A stretch of DNA of 64,000 nt from Brucepastera parasyntrophica (GCF_022376835.1 NZ_CP084606.1:2350501-2414500), one strand, 5' to 3'; counted from the first letter of the stretch, positions 8,248-18,528 are shown. A program made the numbers and translations. Notes: a model not told the origin generated them from the letters alone.

Positions 8248-8748
8248 ATGAAACTTACGAAAAGTCTGCTCTTCATTGCCGCCGCTGTCAGTTTAGCGGC
8301 CGCCGGCTGCGCCGGTTCGGCAAAAACGTCTCAGGCATCTCCGGATGGGACTTCCGCGGTTTTCAGTGATATCGCCGGGAAAACCTGGAAACTCTATGAG
8401 ATAGTTTCCCCGGATGGAACGGTAACCCTGACCAAGGCTGACGAAACAATGCCCATGCAGGTACAGGCCTTTACTCTTTCCTTTGATACCGACAATAAAT
8501 TTGCCGGACAGGGATATCCGAACCGGTATTTTGGTACTCTCGCGGAGCAGGACGGAAACAGCCTTAAATTCGGGATGATAGCCAGTACCATGATGGCGGC
8601 ATTTGATGAACCCTTTGAGATAAATGAATATACTTTTTTACAGTATCTCGAAAAGGCGGACAAATGGGCACTGAAAGACGGTATCCTTTCCCTTTACAGC
8701 TATGACGCCGTGGAAAAGCCGGTAACCCTGAATTTTTCGGAAATCTGA
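8248..8748 (+). CDS. META-domain lipoprotein
   Basis: A 166-residue exported lipoprotein. Start ATG 8248 follows AGGAGG at 8237-8242. Signal peptide residues 1-20 with lipobox LAAAGC place the lipid on Cys-20 or close to it. The mature part has the META/HslJ-like fold: GKTWKLYEIVSPDG at the start, the strand LSFDTDNKFAGQGYPNRYFGTLAEQDGNSLKFGMIASTMMA in the middle (the position of the family CNxxxGxY segment, here GYPNRYFG), and a C-terminal LSLYSYDAVEKPVTLNF. Members of this family are outer- or inner-membrane proteins of unclear function, some linked to stress resistance. It is single-gene and followed by two hairpins. Confidence 0.8.
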   Translation: MKLTKSLLFIAAAVSLAAAGCAGSAKTSQASPDGTSAVFSDIAGKTWKLYEIVSPDGTVTLTKADETMPMQVQAFTLSFDTDNKFAGQGYPNRYFGTLAEQDGNSLKFGMIASTMMAAFDEPFEINEYTFLQYLEKADKWALKDGILSLYSYDAVEKPVTLNFSEI

Positions 8749-8763
8749 TTTTCACAGGTGAAA

Positions 8764-8850
8764 CTGTCCGGCAACATCGAATGCCGGACAGATTATCCAC
8801 TGAAAAAACCGCCCGGTAATGGATTCCTGTATCTTTCCGGACGGTTTTTT
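8764..8850. terminator. Hairpin pair, bidirectional terminator
   Basis: CTGTCCGGCA and TGCCGGACAG form a perfect 10-bp stem (8764-8791). A second stem, AAAAAACCG at 8803-8811 with CGGTTTTTT at 8842-8850, carries a T-tract on both strands. The pair lies between the convergent META lipoprotein and omptin-like genes and can stop both. Confidence 0.75.
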
Positions 8851-8899
8851 ATTTTCTATGGTCTCTATATCCGGCGGAAACCCACAACAGACAAACCGG

Positions 8900-9916
8900 C
8901 TAGTTCAGCCTTATTCTGACTCCCGCCCTGAGGTAGACCGCGGAGAACCTGGCTCCCGAACCTTCACCGTCTTCCGCCTTGTACAGCGATGAAAGCCCTG
9001 TTGAAGTATTAACGATATAAGTGTCGCCCCGCAGATTTCCTATGTAACGCCACTTTCCTTCAAAAAAAACCGATCCCCGGTCCGAGTAGTCCCAGTATAT
9101 GGCCAGCTCTGGCTCAACCAGAAACCCGCTTTCCATAATATCATAATAGTCGGCCCCGTTTTTCCAGTGATTGTCCAGTCCGTTGCACCAGGTAAACGGG
9201 AAGCCGCTGAAGCCCGCGCATACCGTGAAATTCAGCGGAAGGGGAAAAGAGGCTGAAACACCTATGCGGGGGATCCAGTGAAGCTGCTGGTAGGTTATCC
9301 CGGTGCCGTATACATTTGTTTTCGCCGTATCAGATTTCCACGCGTCATAGTCCCCCGTATTTTTTGAACCCGGAGCGTTTTCGTATTGCGTATATCCGTC
9401 CACCGCGCTCCATTTGTAGGACATTATTGTAAAGCCTATGCCGGGCTTAATTGAAACGGGCTTTTGCGCTTTCGGGACGGTAAAACGCAGGAGAAATTCC
9501 CAGCCTGCTGAAATGGTCCATTCAAAGGCGTGTTCAAGGTACCCGTCGTGTACGGAAAGATGGGTTTTTTCATCGCTTGCCGGCTGATTGAGAAAATCCG
9601 AATCGGTCATGGTCCCTGTTTTTGCCGGGATTCCCGCGGAAAAGCCCGTCTCAATCCATAATCCGCCCTTCCATTCCGCCGAGACTTCGGCGTCAAGCAG
9701 AAAAACCGGAAGCATGGGCCAGACCAGATCGCTTACAATCACATCGCTGGAATATACAAATTCGCGGGCTTCGCCGAGCGCGGTTCCTGCCGACAGCGAC
9801 AGAAAGAAGTCCGGAACAGTGATTTTCGGCAGGGCCGCGGCCTGCCAGGGATACAGCGAAAAAAAGACGGCCAAAAGCAGGGTTCCCGCCGACCGCAGAA
9901 AAAGCTTTATTTTCAT
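8900..9916 (-). CDS. Omptin-like outer-membrane protease
   Basis: A 338-residue exported beta-barrel protein. Residues 1-29 are a signal peptide ending AAALP. Family motifs are in the right order: GTMTDSDFLN holds Asp-105 and Asp-107, matching the omptin MxDxD catalytic pair; GYLEHAFEWTISAGWEF matches the NYANEFDLNIKGW-like strand; GLDNHWKNGADYYD holds Asp-248 and His-250, matching the catalytic Asp-His pair; and the C-terminus ends in a short beta-strand with aromatic and Asn residues. All four catalytic positions are present, so it is probably active. Omptins cleave cationic peptides and surface proteins and usually need lipopolysaccharide, which many spirochaetes lack or modify. A TGCTATAAT extended -10 lies just upstream, but no ribosome-binding site is visible. 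Confidence 0.78.
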   Translation of the reverse strand: MKIKLFLRSAGTLLLAVFFSLYPWQAAALPKITVPDFFLSLSAGTALGEAREFVYSSDVIVSDLVWPMLPVFLLDAEVSAEWKGGLWIETGFSAGIPAKTGTMTDSDFLNQPASDEKTHLSVHDGYLEHAFEWTISAGWEFLLRFTVPKAQKPVSIKPGIGFTIMSYKWSAVDGYTQYENAPGSKNTGDYDAWKSDTAKTNVYGTGITYQQLHWIPRIGVSASFPLPLNFTVCAGFSGFPFTWCNGLDNHWKNGADYYDIMESGFLVEPELAIYWDYSDRGSVFFEGKWRYIGNLRGDTYIVNTSTGLSSLYKAEDGEGSGARFSAVYLRAGVRIRLN

Positions 9917-10075
9917 ATTTTACTGCAATTATTATAGCATAAAACCACTTGCCGTACAGGCGTTTTCTCAATACATTTAAAATATAACAAATAATCTCAA
10001 ACAGAGAGCCGTTCTTCCGGAATTCATGTAATTTCAGAAGAAGGCAGGTATTTTTTTAATTTTCAGGAGACAAAA

Positions 10076-11991
10076 ATGGCAACGTATCAGTTTCAGACTG
10101 AAGTGAATCAGTTATTGCATTTGATAATTCATTCACTGTACTCAAACAAGGAGATTTTCCTCCGCGAGATTGTTTCAAACGCTTCGGACGCGCTTGATAA
10201 ACTCAAGTATTTGACCCTGTCCGATGAAGCGTACAAAAAAATAACCTTTACGCCGCGTATTGACATCAGCTTCGATGAAGAAAAGAAGACCCTGACTGTC
10301 CGCGATACCGGAATAGGCATGAATGAGGAAGATATTATTTCGAACCTGGGAACAATCGCCCGTTCGGGAACAAAGGCCTTTCTCGACCAGCTGGCAAATG
10401 ACGCGAAAAAAGATTCAAACCTGATAGGACAGTTCGGCGTCGGCTTTTATTCGGCCTTTATGGTTTCTTCAAAAATTGAAGTAATTTCAAAAAAGGCGGG
10501 CGATTCAAATGTATGGAAATGGGTTTCGGACGGTCAGGGTTCATATGAACTGGAAAAAACAGACGATACTGCCTTTCCCCTGCTTGAAGGAGTGCCGGAG
10601 GGTACCCAGGGGACCTGCGTTATCATGCAGCTTAATGATGAAGACGGGGAATACGCCAGCCGCTGGAAAATCGAGGATATAATAAAGCGCTATTCTGACC
10701 ACATCGCCTTTCCCATCTTCCTTCACTACACAAAGAAGGAATTCGATGATAAGGGAAAGGTCACGAGTGAAGCTCCGGCGGTTGACCAGATTAATGACGC
10801 GAGCGCTATCTGGCAGAAACCGAAATCCGAACTGACTGAAGAGGACTATAAAAGCTTTTATAAAACCCTGTCCCATGATTCGGAAGACCCCCTGCTGTAT
10901 GTCCATACAAAGGCCGAAGGGACTCAGGAATATACCACTCTTTTTTATGTTCCGGCGAAGGCTCCGTTTGATATGTACCATGCTGATTACAAACCCGGCG
11001 TAAAGCTGTTTGTCAAACGCGTCTTTATTACGGATGATGACAAGGAACTTCTTCCTGTGTATCTCAGGTTTGTCCGGGGCATTATTGACAGCGAGGACCT
11101 TCCGCTTAATGTGAGCCGTGAAATTCTCCAGCAGAACAGGATTCTTACCGCAATCCAGACCGCTTCGGTAAAAAAACTTCTGAATGAATTCAAGAACCTT
11201 GCGGATACCGACAGGGAAAAGTATGAAAAATTCATCACCGAGTATAACCGTCCCCTCAAGGAAGGGCTGTACGGGGACTATGCCCACCGCGAAGAACTGT
11301 CGGAACTGGTGCGTTTCAGGACAACCGCTGATGAAGAAACCGCGGGAGCCTGGGCCAGCTTTGCCGACTATGTGGGCCGGATGAAAGATGGTCAGAAGGC
11401 TATTTACTATATAACCGGCGGGGACGAAAAAACGCTGCGCCAGTCGCCCCATGTTGAAGCATACAAAACCAAGGGCTTCGAAGTTCTCATCATGAACGAT
11501 GAAATTGACGAGATTGTGATTCCTTCGCTCGGAAAGTACAAGGAATGGGACCTGAAGGCCGTTAACCGCTCCGGTTCAGATGAAGAACTTGCCGATGAGG
11601 CCGACAAAAAAACGCTCAAGGAAAAGGAAAAAACATTCAAGCCGGTTGTCGAAAAAATAAAGAAGGCCCTCGGCGAGCAGGTAAAGGAAGTCCGCCTTTC
11701 CAAACGGACTTCAGACGCTCCGGCATATATAGTTTTCGATGAAAATGATCCGAGCCTGCAAATGGAACGGATGATGAAGGCCATGGGGCAGGCAGGTTTT
11801 GCCGAAGTAAAACCGATACTGGAGATCAATGCCGATAATGAATTTGTAAAAAACTCCAGGATACGGATGACGAAGCTTTTATTGAAGATGTTTCAGTTGT
11901 GCTGCTCGATCAGGCCCTCCTTGTTGAAGGCGGAGAACTGAAAGACCCTGCGGACTTTGTAAAGAGAATGAACCGCCTGCTCGTAAAATAA
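10076..11991 (+). CDS. htpG: Chaperone HtpG (Hsp90), apparent frameshift near the 3' end
   Basis: Cytoplasmic Hsp90 chaperone. The N-terminal GHKL ATPase shows [11 protein letters not shown] (30-40), DTGIGM (77-82) and [11 protein letters not shown] (118-128). The middle domain includes [22 protein letters not shown] and the [12 protein letters not shown] catalytic-loop region. Start ATG 10076 follows CAGGAG. The frame is broken at an A6 run, 11848-11853. Adding one A restores [46 protein letters not shown] and a normal 638-residue length ending at TAA 11989. The unrepaired frame ends at 11941 with a nonsense tail. A gene this conserved is unlikely to be a pseudogene; sequence error is favoured. 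Confidence 0.96.
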
Positions 11992-12043
11992 GCCGGGCAA
12001 AGTATATCTTTTCCTGCTGGAGCAGGAAAAGACGCGGGAACAT

Positions 12044-12072
12044 AAAAAACCGGTCATTTTGACCGGTTTTTT
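12044..12072. terminator. Bidirectional rho-independent terminator
   Basis: AAAAAACCGGTC, ATTT loop, GACCGGTTTTTT. It is a perfect stem with an A-tract on one side and a T-tract on the other, placed between convergent htpG and the CrtI-like gene. A smaller stem (TTTTCCTGC and GCAGGAAAA) lies just before it at 12009-12030. Confidence 0.9.
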
Positions 12073-12094
12073 ATTGCCGAGAATATACCGGTAT

Positions 12095-13594
12095 TTATCG
12101 GCCCGGTTCCTGCAGTTTTCCCTCAAATACGGTCCCTGTGTCTCTGCACAGATACTGGACGGCCCTGCGTCCTGTCATAACGGCTACGGGCAGTCCGCCC
12201 GGAAGATACATCCGCTGTCCTGCAAAATACACATTTGAAAAGCTTTTCGGCTTGCAGGGGTACTGCGTCTGCGGTATCCTTTTTCCCAGGATTGTCATCC
12301 ATGACCCCCGGTAAGTGCCGCAGTAGCGTTCATAGGTCAGGGGCGTGGCGACATCCCATACCCTGACTTTATCTTTTATCTCGGGCAGTTTTTCCGAAAG
12401 CCGTTCGATTATGACCTTTGCGAGCGCCTCTTTTTCCTTTTTATACGTCCCTTCATCTCTGCACTGTTTCCAGTAATCATAGGTATCGCCGCCCAGCATT
12501 ACGGTACAGGCTGAAGCCCCCTTCGGAGCGTAACCGTCGTATGCCGCGTAATTATTGAGTGTAACCGAAGAAACAGTTACGCCCGCATACGTGAAGGGCT
12601 TTTCAAGAGGAAGGATCATTTTTTCAGGTTTATCCGATAAGTCGGCCTCGATGCCGAGCGAAATAAAGGTATTGACTACGAGCAGCGTCTTTTTCCTCAT
12701 GGTATTCATCCAGGGGTCCCGGAGCGGCTCGTCAAAAAATTTGTCTATGGCAGTCAGAGTATCCGCGGTAACAATAACCGCGTCCGCGGGCAGGAAATTT
12801 CCGTCGGCAATAACTCCCCCGGCCATGCCTTTTTCCGTTTTGATCTTTTCAACGCGGGCCGAATATCTGATTTCCCCGCCCAGAGACTTGAAAAAATCGG
12901 CCATCCGCACCGCCATTTGAAGGGAGCCGCCCTCGGGATACCCCCCGTCTCCTCCGGCAAAACCGCCGAGCGTAAACATAAGGGATGTTCCGGAAAACTG
13001 GCCGTTTACGGAGCTTTTGATCAGAGCGCGGATCGCCGGATTCCGGAACCGGTCCGCGTATTCAATAGTTGAAATTTTCTTAAGCGCCGTAAGCCGGGGA
13101 AGGACCCCCAGCAGGTCAAAAAGAAGGGGCAGGGAAGGAAAGGTTCTTTTCCGCACCCTGAGGCCGAAAAGATCAAAAATAGGCACCTTCAGTTTCTGGA
13201 ATTTCCGCAGGTCCCGGTAAAATGTCATAATTTCCTTCCGGTCCTCGGGAGAAACCTCCAGGAAATGTTCTTTCATCCGTTCCGGGTCACGGTACAGGCA
13301 TACTTTTTTTTCACCGTCAATATAGGTTATGAAAGGATCGCTGTTATAAATGGGCGTAGTGTCATTTACCGCGCCGGTTTTTCTCCACAATGTATGCAGG
13401 GGTGTTTTTGGTGAAGACCCGTTCAGCCAGTGCATACCGCCTTCAAACAGATAACCTCCCCGGCGCCAGCTGGTGCTGTTCCCTCCCGGAATCGTATGCT
13501 GTTCGAGAATGGTGACATCAAATCCGCTCTGTCTCGCGTAAACTCCCGCCGCCAGGCCCGCAATACCCGCTCCGACTATAATTACTTTTTTCAT
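12095..13594 (-). CDS. Phytoene desaturase (CrtI)-like FAD-dependent oxidoreductase
   Basis: A 499-residue flavoprotein. The N-terminus has the dinucleotide-binding motif VIIVGAGIAGLAAGVYARQSGFDVTILE (residues 3-30) followed by HTIPGGNSTSW. The C-terminus has the FAD-closing motif NVYFAGQRMYLPGGLPVAVMTGRRAVQYL. The middle includes FAGGDGGYPEGGSLQMAVRMADFFKSLGGEIRYSARVEKI, the substrate-cap region of the CrtI/CrtISO (carotenoid desaturase or isomerase) family. Many bacterial homologues next to no carotenoid genes act on other substrates, and no carotenoid genes are seen here. Start ATG has AAGGAG nearby. A single gene, terminated by the hairpin at 12044-12072. Confidence 0.88.
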   Translation of the reverse strand: MKKVIIVGAGIAGLAAGVYARQSGFDVTILEQHTIPGGNSTSWRRGGYLFEGGMHWLNGSSPKTPLHTLWRKTGAVNDTTPIYNSDPFITYIDGEKKVCLYRDPERMKEHFLEVSPEDRKEIMTFYRDLRKFQKLKVPIFDLFGLRVRKRTFPSLPLLFDLLGVLPRLTALKKISTIEYADRFRNPAIRALIKSSVNGQFSGTSLMFTLGGFAGGDGGYPEGGSLQMAVRMADFFKSLGGEIRYSARVEKIKTEKGMAGGVIADGNFLPADAVIVTADTLTAIDKFFDEPLRDPWMNTMRKKTLLVVNTFISLGIEADLSDKPEKMILPLEKPFTYAGVTVSSVTLNNYAAYDGYAPKGASACTVMLGGDTYDYWKQCRDEGTYKKEKEALAKVIIERLSEKLPEIKDKVRVWDVATPLTYERYCGTYRGSWMTILGKRIPQTQYPCKPKSFSNVYFAGQRMYLPGGLPVAVMTGRRAVQYLCRDTGTVFEGKLQEPGR

Positions 13595-13769
13595 CTGTTT
13601 TCTCCTTAACAGGCCGTAAAAGCGTTACATCATATAAGAGACTACCCCGCGGAGAAAGGCCTGTCAATGTTATGGGTGTTTTTACGGGTAAGAACAGCCG
13701 GTTCAGGGATTTGCGTGCGGAATTTCCGGCAATACTGCCAGCTATTTTACAATATTATCAAAAAAAATA

Positions 13770-13797
13770 TTACAAATCCCGTATTATGGGTTATAAT
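13770..13797 (+). promoter_or_regulatory. Sigma-70-type promoter of the pullulanase gene
   Basis: TTACAA (13770-13775), 16-base spacer, TATAAT (13792-13797). The start codon lies 36 bases after the -10, with AGGAGG at 13819-13824. Confidence 0.65.
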
Positions 13798-13833
13798 ATA
13801 CAATAGCAAAGTATTCTCAGGAGGCTTTAAGTA

Positions 13834-16448
13834 ATGAAGAAACAGTATGGAAATATCTTTACTATTTTTCTGTTTGTATTGATGGCTTTTTTCATAAGCT
13901 GCGGTACTGGCAGCAGTGGCGGCGGCGGGGACGACTCTACCGGCCGGACCATCCGTATCCATCTGATGGATGAGGCCAGCGGGGCATGGAATATCTGGCT
14001 GTGGAAAGATGTTGCCGAACCCAGCGCAAACTGGCCGTCCGGCGCAACAAAACAGGCCGGTACGGATGCGTATGGCGTATATTATAAGGTAAAACTCAAA
14101 GATAATGCCGCAGAGATAGGCTTTTTGTTTCTTAACAGCGGAGGTACCCAGCAGACTTCTGATCTGATAATAAGCGGTTCGCTTCTTACCGATAATGATG
14201 ATTTTTATGTATCCTATGGTGACTCCACCATTTATCTCGATCCGGAAGCCGCAAAAGGGCTGTCTTCTCTGTCTGTCCCGAGCGCAACGGTGATTTCCGG
14301 TAAAATAGTAGGGTACAGCAACATTGACGCATCCGATCTTGTGGTAAAAAACTCGGAGGGCGACACTATAACGGTCAGTTCTGTGTCCGTAACCAAACCG
14401 ACTATCCAGATTACCCTTGATGCCACAAATACCGGTATAACAAAAACCCCCTATGCGGTTACATTCAATAATAAAACAGTTGACGCATTGCCGACTGCCG
14501 ACTTTATTGACAGCAGTTCCTACGTTTATACGGGTACTGATCTGGGCTATGACCCCTCCACCGGTTCGGTAAAGGTTTGGGCTCCGCTCGCTACCAAGGT
14601 CAGCCTGCTTGTATATACCACCTGGCAGAACGCCAAGACTGATGTCGATGCGATAAAGAACTCTTCTTATATTCTTGATGAAAGTGTGCCTATCGCGGGC
14701 AGCCGGACAGCAATGACAAAAGATACCTCTACCGGCGCCTGGTCGGGAACCATTGTTCCGACAAGCGGCTACTATCTCTTCGAGATTACCAATGCGGGAA
14801 GGACCTACCGGGTATGCGATATCTACGCGAAATCGGCGGCCCCGAATTCGGTTGCTTCACAGATAATCGATATTGACAGCGCCGCCGCCAAGCCCACCGG
14901 GTGGTCTTCGACCTATACCAATCCGTTCGGCAATTCTGGTATGGAAACAAAATCCTATTCGGAAGCCGTGATATTTGAAATGCATATCCGTGACTGGTCC
15001 CGCGCGTTTGTCCCGACAAGTCTGGGTAAATTTGATGATATTACCGCGGCCCTCCAGCCTGCCGGTGAATTTGCCGCCCACCTTGCTGATCTCGGCGTAA
15101 CCCACGTGCAGATACTGCCCATGTTTGATTACGCGGAAAAGAATGAGGATGACGAAGATCCGGATACTAAAGCTTATAACTGGGGCTACAATCCCTATCA
15201 GTTTAATGTTCCCGAAGGCCGTTATGTGAAAAATCATAATAACGGCGGGCAGGAAGCTGTTCTCCAGCTCAGGCAAATGGTCAAGGCGTTCCATGACGCG
15301 GGAATCGCGGTTATTATGGATGTTGTATACAACCATACCGCCGGGCAGAATGAGAATTCCCTGTATGACATGACCGTACCGCAGTATTATTACCGCATGA
15401 ATTCCAGCGGAGGATATTCAAACGGTTCCGGAACCGGAAATGAGACCGCTTCAAATACCATCATGTTCAAGAAATATATGATGGAATCCCTGACCCACTG
15501 GATGGAAACCTATCATATCAACGGGTTCCGCTTTGACCTGATGGGGCTTCATGAAACCGGAACAATGAAGGATATCTACAATGAACTGAAGCTGATAGAC
15601 CCGAATGTAATGGTTTACGGCGAACCGTGGACAGGCGGAACCAGTCCGGTCATCTCCGGGGTAACAAAGGCCCGCATCGATAACTGTTCAAATAATCTCG
15701 TTGAGAACGGCGTTGCCTGTTTCAATGATGACTTCCGCAACGCCATAAAGGGCGCCGAATTCGGCGGATTCCAAAAAGGCCATGTACAGGGTATTTTCAA
15801 AGATACAGCGATTATTACCGGACTGAAAGGTTCTCTTTCTGCGGACGGCGGTTTCACCGATAAAATCGGGCGTTCCCTGAATTATGTTGAATGCCATGAC
15901 AACTACACTCTGGCGGACAAACTGGCGATTTCCCTGAACAATGGAACGGATTACAAAGGATGGAAATGGTATTCGGAATTTACCCCCGTCCAGCAGGATG
16001 AACTGCGCGCCCAGAATAAGCTCTCCGCGGCCTATGTGTTCCTAGCCCAGGGTACCCCTTTATTAACGGCGGCCAGGAATTCATGCGCACCAAGCAGGGT
16101 GACGAGAACAGTTATAAATCAGATGACGAGATCAACCAGATTGATCTTGATGGCTTCATGGATGATTATCCGGATGTATACAATGTTTACAAGGGTCTGA
16201 TAGCGCTCCGCAAATCTACCACTGCCTTCACTGCGGGAACCACCGTTTCCGCGGAAAAGCTTGCCAATGGTATTACCAAGTATACCGCGGACAACTATCT
16301 CGTATACTTCAACGCCACTTCAGCGGCGTACACAATCGATACAACCGGATATACAACAGTGGTTACAGTTGACACCGGCATTGTTGATGAGTCCCCTACA
16401 CTGCCTGCGTCCGTTCCGGCTAAAGGCTTTGTGATCCTCAAGCAGTAG
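13834..16448 (+). CDS. pulA: Type I pullulanase (GH13) lipoprotein, apparent frameshift
   Basis: A secreted debranching enzyme that cleaves alpha-1,6 bonds in pullulan and starch. The signal peptide ends in lipobox FFISC, lipid on about Cys-23, then a Gly/Ser linker. Residues about 35-125 are a starch-binding PUD-type domain (IRIHLMDEASGAWNIWLWKD); a CBM48-like domain follows (VKVWAPLATKVSLLVY). The GH13 barrel has the pullulanase motif YNWGYNPYQF, VYNHT, nucleophile Asp-568 (GFRFDLMG), acid Glu-597 (YGEPWTGG) and Asp-689 (VECHDNYT). The frame breaks at the C4T3 run 16055-16061. Adding one base gives GTPFINGGQEFMRTKQGDENSY and an 871-residue protein ending in the usual C-terminal beta-domain. 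Without repair the chain ends wrongly at 16200. Confidence 0.93.
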
Positions 16449-16472
16449 TATCAGGAAAAGACAGATGCAGAA

Positions 16473-16496
16473 CCGGCATTTCATATGAAATGCCGG
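16473..16496. repeat. 24-bp perfect palindrome
   Basis: CCGGCATTTC-ATAT-GAAATGCCGG lies 25 bases after the pullulanase stop codon, before the T-tract terminator at 16526. It is probably part of the 3'-end structure of the pullulanase mRNA; an operator function cannot be excluded. Confidence 0.55.
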
Positions 16497-16525
16497 AGAT
16501 TGCATTAAAACAGTGATTAAAAAAT

Positions 16526-16560
16526 AAAAGCCGGCGCTGGTAAAAAGGCGCCGGCTTTTT
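16526..16560. terminator. Bidirectional rho-independent terminator
   Basis: AAAAGCCGGCGC and GCGCCGGCTTTT form a 12-bp stem around a 10-base loop, followed by more T. It lies between the convergent pullulanase and ECF S-component genes. Confidence 0.9.
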
Positions 16561-16621
16561 TATGTCCGCATAATGTAAAAAGATTTCCGGATTCTGCAAG
16601 CTAGAAATTCCGGGGTAGCCG

Positions 16622-17266
16622 CTATTCTTCTTCCGTTTTTTCTATTTTTTCGACTTCCCGGGACAGTTTCGATTTTTTTACTGCCGAAGCGGTCCCAAGC
16701 CAGGCCGCGGTAACCAGGGTTGTCAGGATCGCCGCCACTAGGGCTTCCGGGATCCCGTTTGCGATAAGCACGCCCCCGATAAAAGCCCAGACAGGATTGC
16801 CCGGAGCTGCCGGAAGGATGCCTGCTCCATTGGTCAGGATAAGCATTCCCAGAACCAACAGGGTATGCACAAAGGTCGCGAGAACGGAAGAAATGATTAC
16901 CGACAGGATCAGCCGCTGTTTTCCACCTCCGCTTATCAGCTGGTAAATCCCCCAAGCCGCAACAGGGAAGAGCATTCGCGGCAATATTGATACAAGCGGG
17001 TTCTGGAAGGCTATGTCAAAGGGTGACATAGGAGAAAGATATGCCTGTATAAGGGAGAAAATGCCGAAAATAGCTCCGACGCCGGCTCCGACAACAGGCC
17101 CTTCAAGAATAGCCCCTATAATGGCTGGTATATGCAGAACTGTTATCGTTACCCCTGAAAACCAGGGAAAAAAACCAAGGCGGGTAATGCCGAGAAAGGC
17201 AACTAAGGCCCCCAGCGCCCCTGTAATGGCCAGTTTCCGTATGTACACTTCCGATTTTTTTTTCAT
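16622..17266 (-). CDS. ECF transporter S component (substrate-binding membrane subunit)
   Basis: A membrane protein of about 214 residues with six hydrophobic segments, of the ECF S-component family (PanT/CD3073-like). The typical start of these proteins is clear: RKLAITGALGALVAFLGITRLGFFPWFSGVTITVLHIPAIIGAILEGPVVGAGVGAIFGIFSLIQAY. Start 17266 is preferred because AGGAAG lies 8 bases upstream; an in-frame Met at 17362 would add 32 polar residues without a good ribosome site. The gene is divergent from the pdxK-ecfAAT genes 450 bp away. Substrate is probably vitamin B6 by context (see the kinase entry); direct sequence evidence for substrate is absent. The C-terminus is a charged tail (VEKIEKTEEE). 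Confidence 0.82.
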   Translation of the reverse strand: MKKKSEVYIRKLAITGALGALVAFLGITRLGFFPWFSGVTITVLHIPAIIGAILEGPVVGAGVGAIFGIFSLIQAYLSPMSPFDIAFQNPLVSILPRMLFPVAAWGIYQLISGGGKQRLILSVIISSVLATFVHTLLVLGMLILTNGAGILPAAPGNPVWAFIGGVLIANGIPEALVAAILTTLVTAAWLGTASAVKKSKLSREVEKIEKTEEE

Positions 17267-17408
17267 AAACAACTTCCTGACAATTAATTTCCAATACCCG
17301 GAAGGCTGATCGTTTTTTTCTTTTTGATTAATAATCGTCCGGGTTTGTTCATGCTGTCCCATCCGGGAATCCGCGAAAACATTTTAATTCGTATATACAC
17401 TTTTTATT

Positions 17409-17495
17409 TAAGTTTCTGATATAAAGAATTGACTAATTCTTTATATCAGAAATACTTATGATCGGAAATAGTCAAATAATTTAAAGTATTTGACT
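17409..17495. repeat. 87-bp double-hairpin repeat, copy 2
   Basis: Ungapped alignment with the copy at 2072-2158. The first stem is 17 bp (TTTCTGATATAAAGAAT, 17413-17429, with 17436-17452). The one stem change against copy 1 (G to A at 17421) is matched by C to T in the opposite arm (17446), so pairing is kept. Five of the eleven differences lie in the loop. The second stem is AGTCAAATA with TATTTGACT. It lies between the divergent S-component and pdxK genes, so here it breaks no gene. Confidence 0.85.
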
Positions 17496-17718
17496 ATAAC
17501 AAAAAGATATATTTTTATAATGACAAATCAACAGAGTAATGTCAAGATAAACTCCGGGAGTATTGTTCTTTGTGTGTATATTTCGGTATACTCTTGTAGT
17601 GGGGGATATAATTTCTGAACTTGCCGGAAGATCAGAGATTCCTGGTGTAAGCGTTTGCCCGGTAAATCTTTAAGCAAATGACAATCAGGCAAACCGTGAT
17701 ATTATGGAGTATTATAAT
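17496..17718 (+). other. pdxK upstream region, no gene seen
   Basis: AT-rich region between the repeat and the pdxK start. No known riboswitch or coding frame was recognised. GGAG at 17706-17709 is the ribosome-binding site used to choose the pdxK start. Confidence 0.4.
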
Positions 17719-18528
17719 ATGATTAAGGTTGTAACAATCGCCGGTTCCGACGCGTCAGGCGGCGCAGGGCTGGAAGCGGATCTCAAAACATTTGAAGAAT
17801 ACAGCGTCTATGGTATGGCGGCTGTAACTGTTATAGCAACAATGGACCCGGATAATTGCTGGCACCATGAAGTTTTTCCGATAGAAGAAAAGGCCCTCCG
17901 CGCGCAGCTCCAGACCATTTTTAAAGGGGTTGGAGTGTCGGCGGCGAAGACCGGCATGCTCGGGACCCCATACGCGGTAAATCTGGCCGCAGAATATATA
18001 AAGGAATATAAAATTGACCGGTACGTTCTAGACCCGGTTATGGTTTGCAAGGGGAACGATGAAGCCCTCAACCCTGAACTGAATAATCTGGTCGCGGAAA
18101 AACTACTTCCTCTTTCCCTTGTTGTTACTCCGAATCTTTTTGAAGCCGGACAGCTGGCGGAAATGAAGACCCCGGCAACAATAGAAGAAATGAAAACGGC
18201 CGCAAAACGGATCCATGAACGCGGGGGAAGGAATATCTTTGTCAAAGGCGGATCGAAACTTGAGGGTCAGACAAGCGCCGTGGATATTTTTTACAACGGT
18301 AAAGAGTTTTTGCAGGTCGAAAGCGCTCTGATTGATACAACCTGGATACATGGTTCAGGCTGTACCACTGCCGCGGCAATAACCGCAGGCCTGGCCTTTG
18401 ATCTTGAACCCTATGAAGCGGTCAGCCGGGCAAAGAAATTTATTACCCTCAGTCTCAGAAACAGTTTTGAATTGAATCAATGGGTCGGTCCCGGAAATCC
18501 TGCCGCATGGCGTAAGGGATTCAATTGA
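17719..18528 (+). CDS. pdxK: Pyridoxine kinase, PdxK/ThiD-like
   Basis: A 269-residue ribokinase-fold kinase that phosphorylates pyridoxine, pyridoxal or pyridoxamine with ATP. Motifs: TIAGSDASGGAGLEADLKTF near the N-terminus, DPVMVCKGNDEALNPE in the middle, VVTPNLFEAGQL, and the anion hole HGSGCTTAAA near residue 215. The DPVMVCKG form is typical of the Gram-positive PdxK branch of the ThiD-like family rather than of HMP/HMP-P kinase, which usually has DPVMVATSG. A role in thiamine (HMP) salvage is the main alternative. Start 17719 is preferred over 17704 because GGAG precedes it. The gene ends 13 bp before the ECF energising gene, so kinase and transporter are co-expressed and would trap the vitamin inside the cell. 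Confidence 0.8.
   Translation: MIKVVTIAGSDASGGAGLEADLKTFEEYSVYGMAAVTVIATMDPDNCWHHEVFPIEEKALRAQLQTIFKGVGVSAAKTGMLGTPYAVNLAAEYIKEYKIDRYVLDPVMVCKGNDEALNPELNNLVAEKLLPLSLVVTPNLFEAGQLAEMKTPATIEEMKTAAKRIHERGGRNIFVKGGSKLEGQTSAVDIFYNGKEFLQVESALIDTTWIHGSGCTTAAAITAGLAFDLEPYEAVSRAKKFITLSLRNSFELNQWVGPGNPAAWRKGFN

Noticed and set aside
10541..11452. 303-codon minus-strand frame opposite htpG
   Set aside because: Antisense shadow of a highly conserved gene; its sequence matches nothing and shifts with htpG codons.
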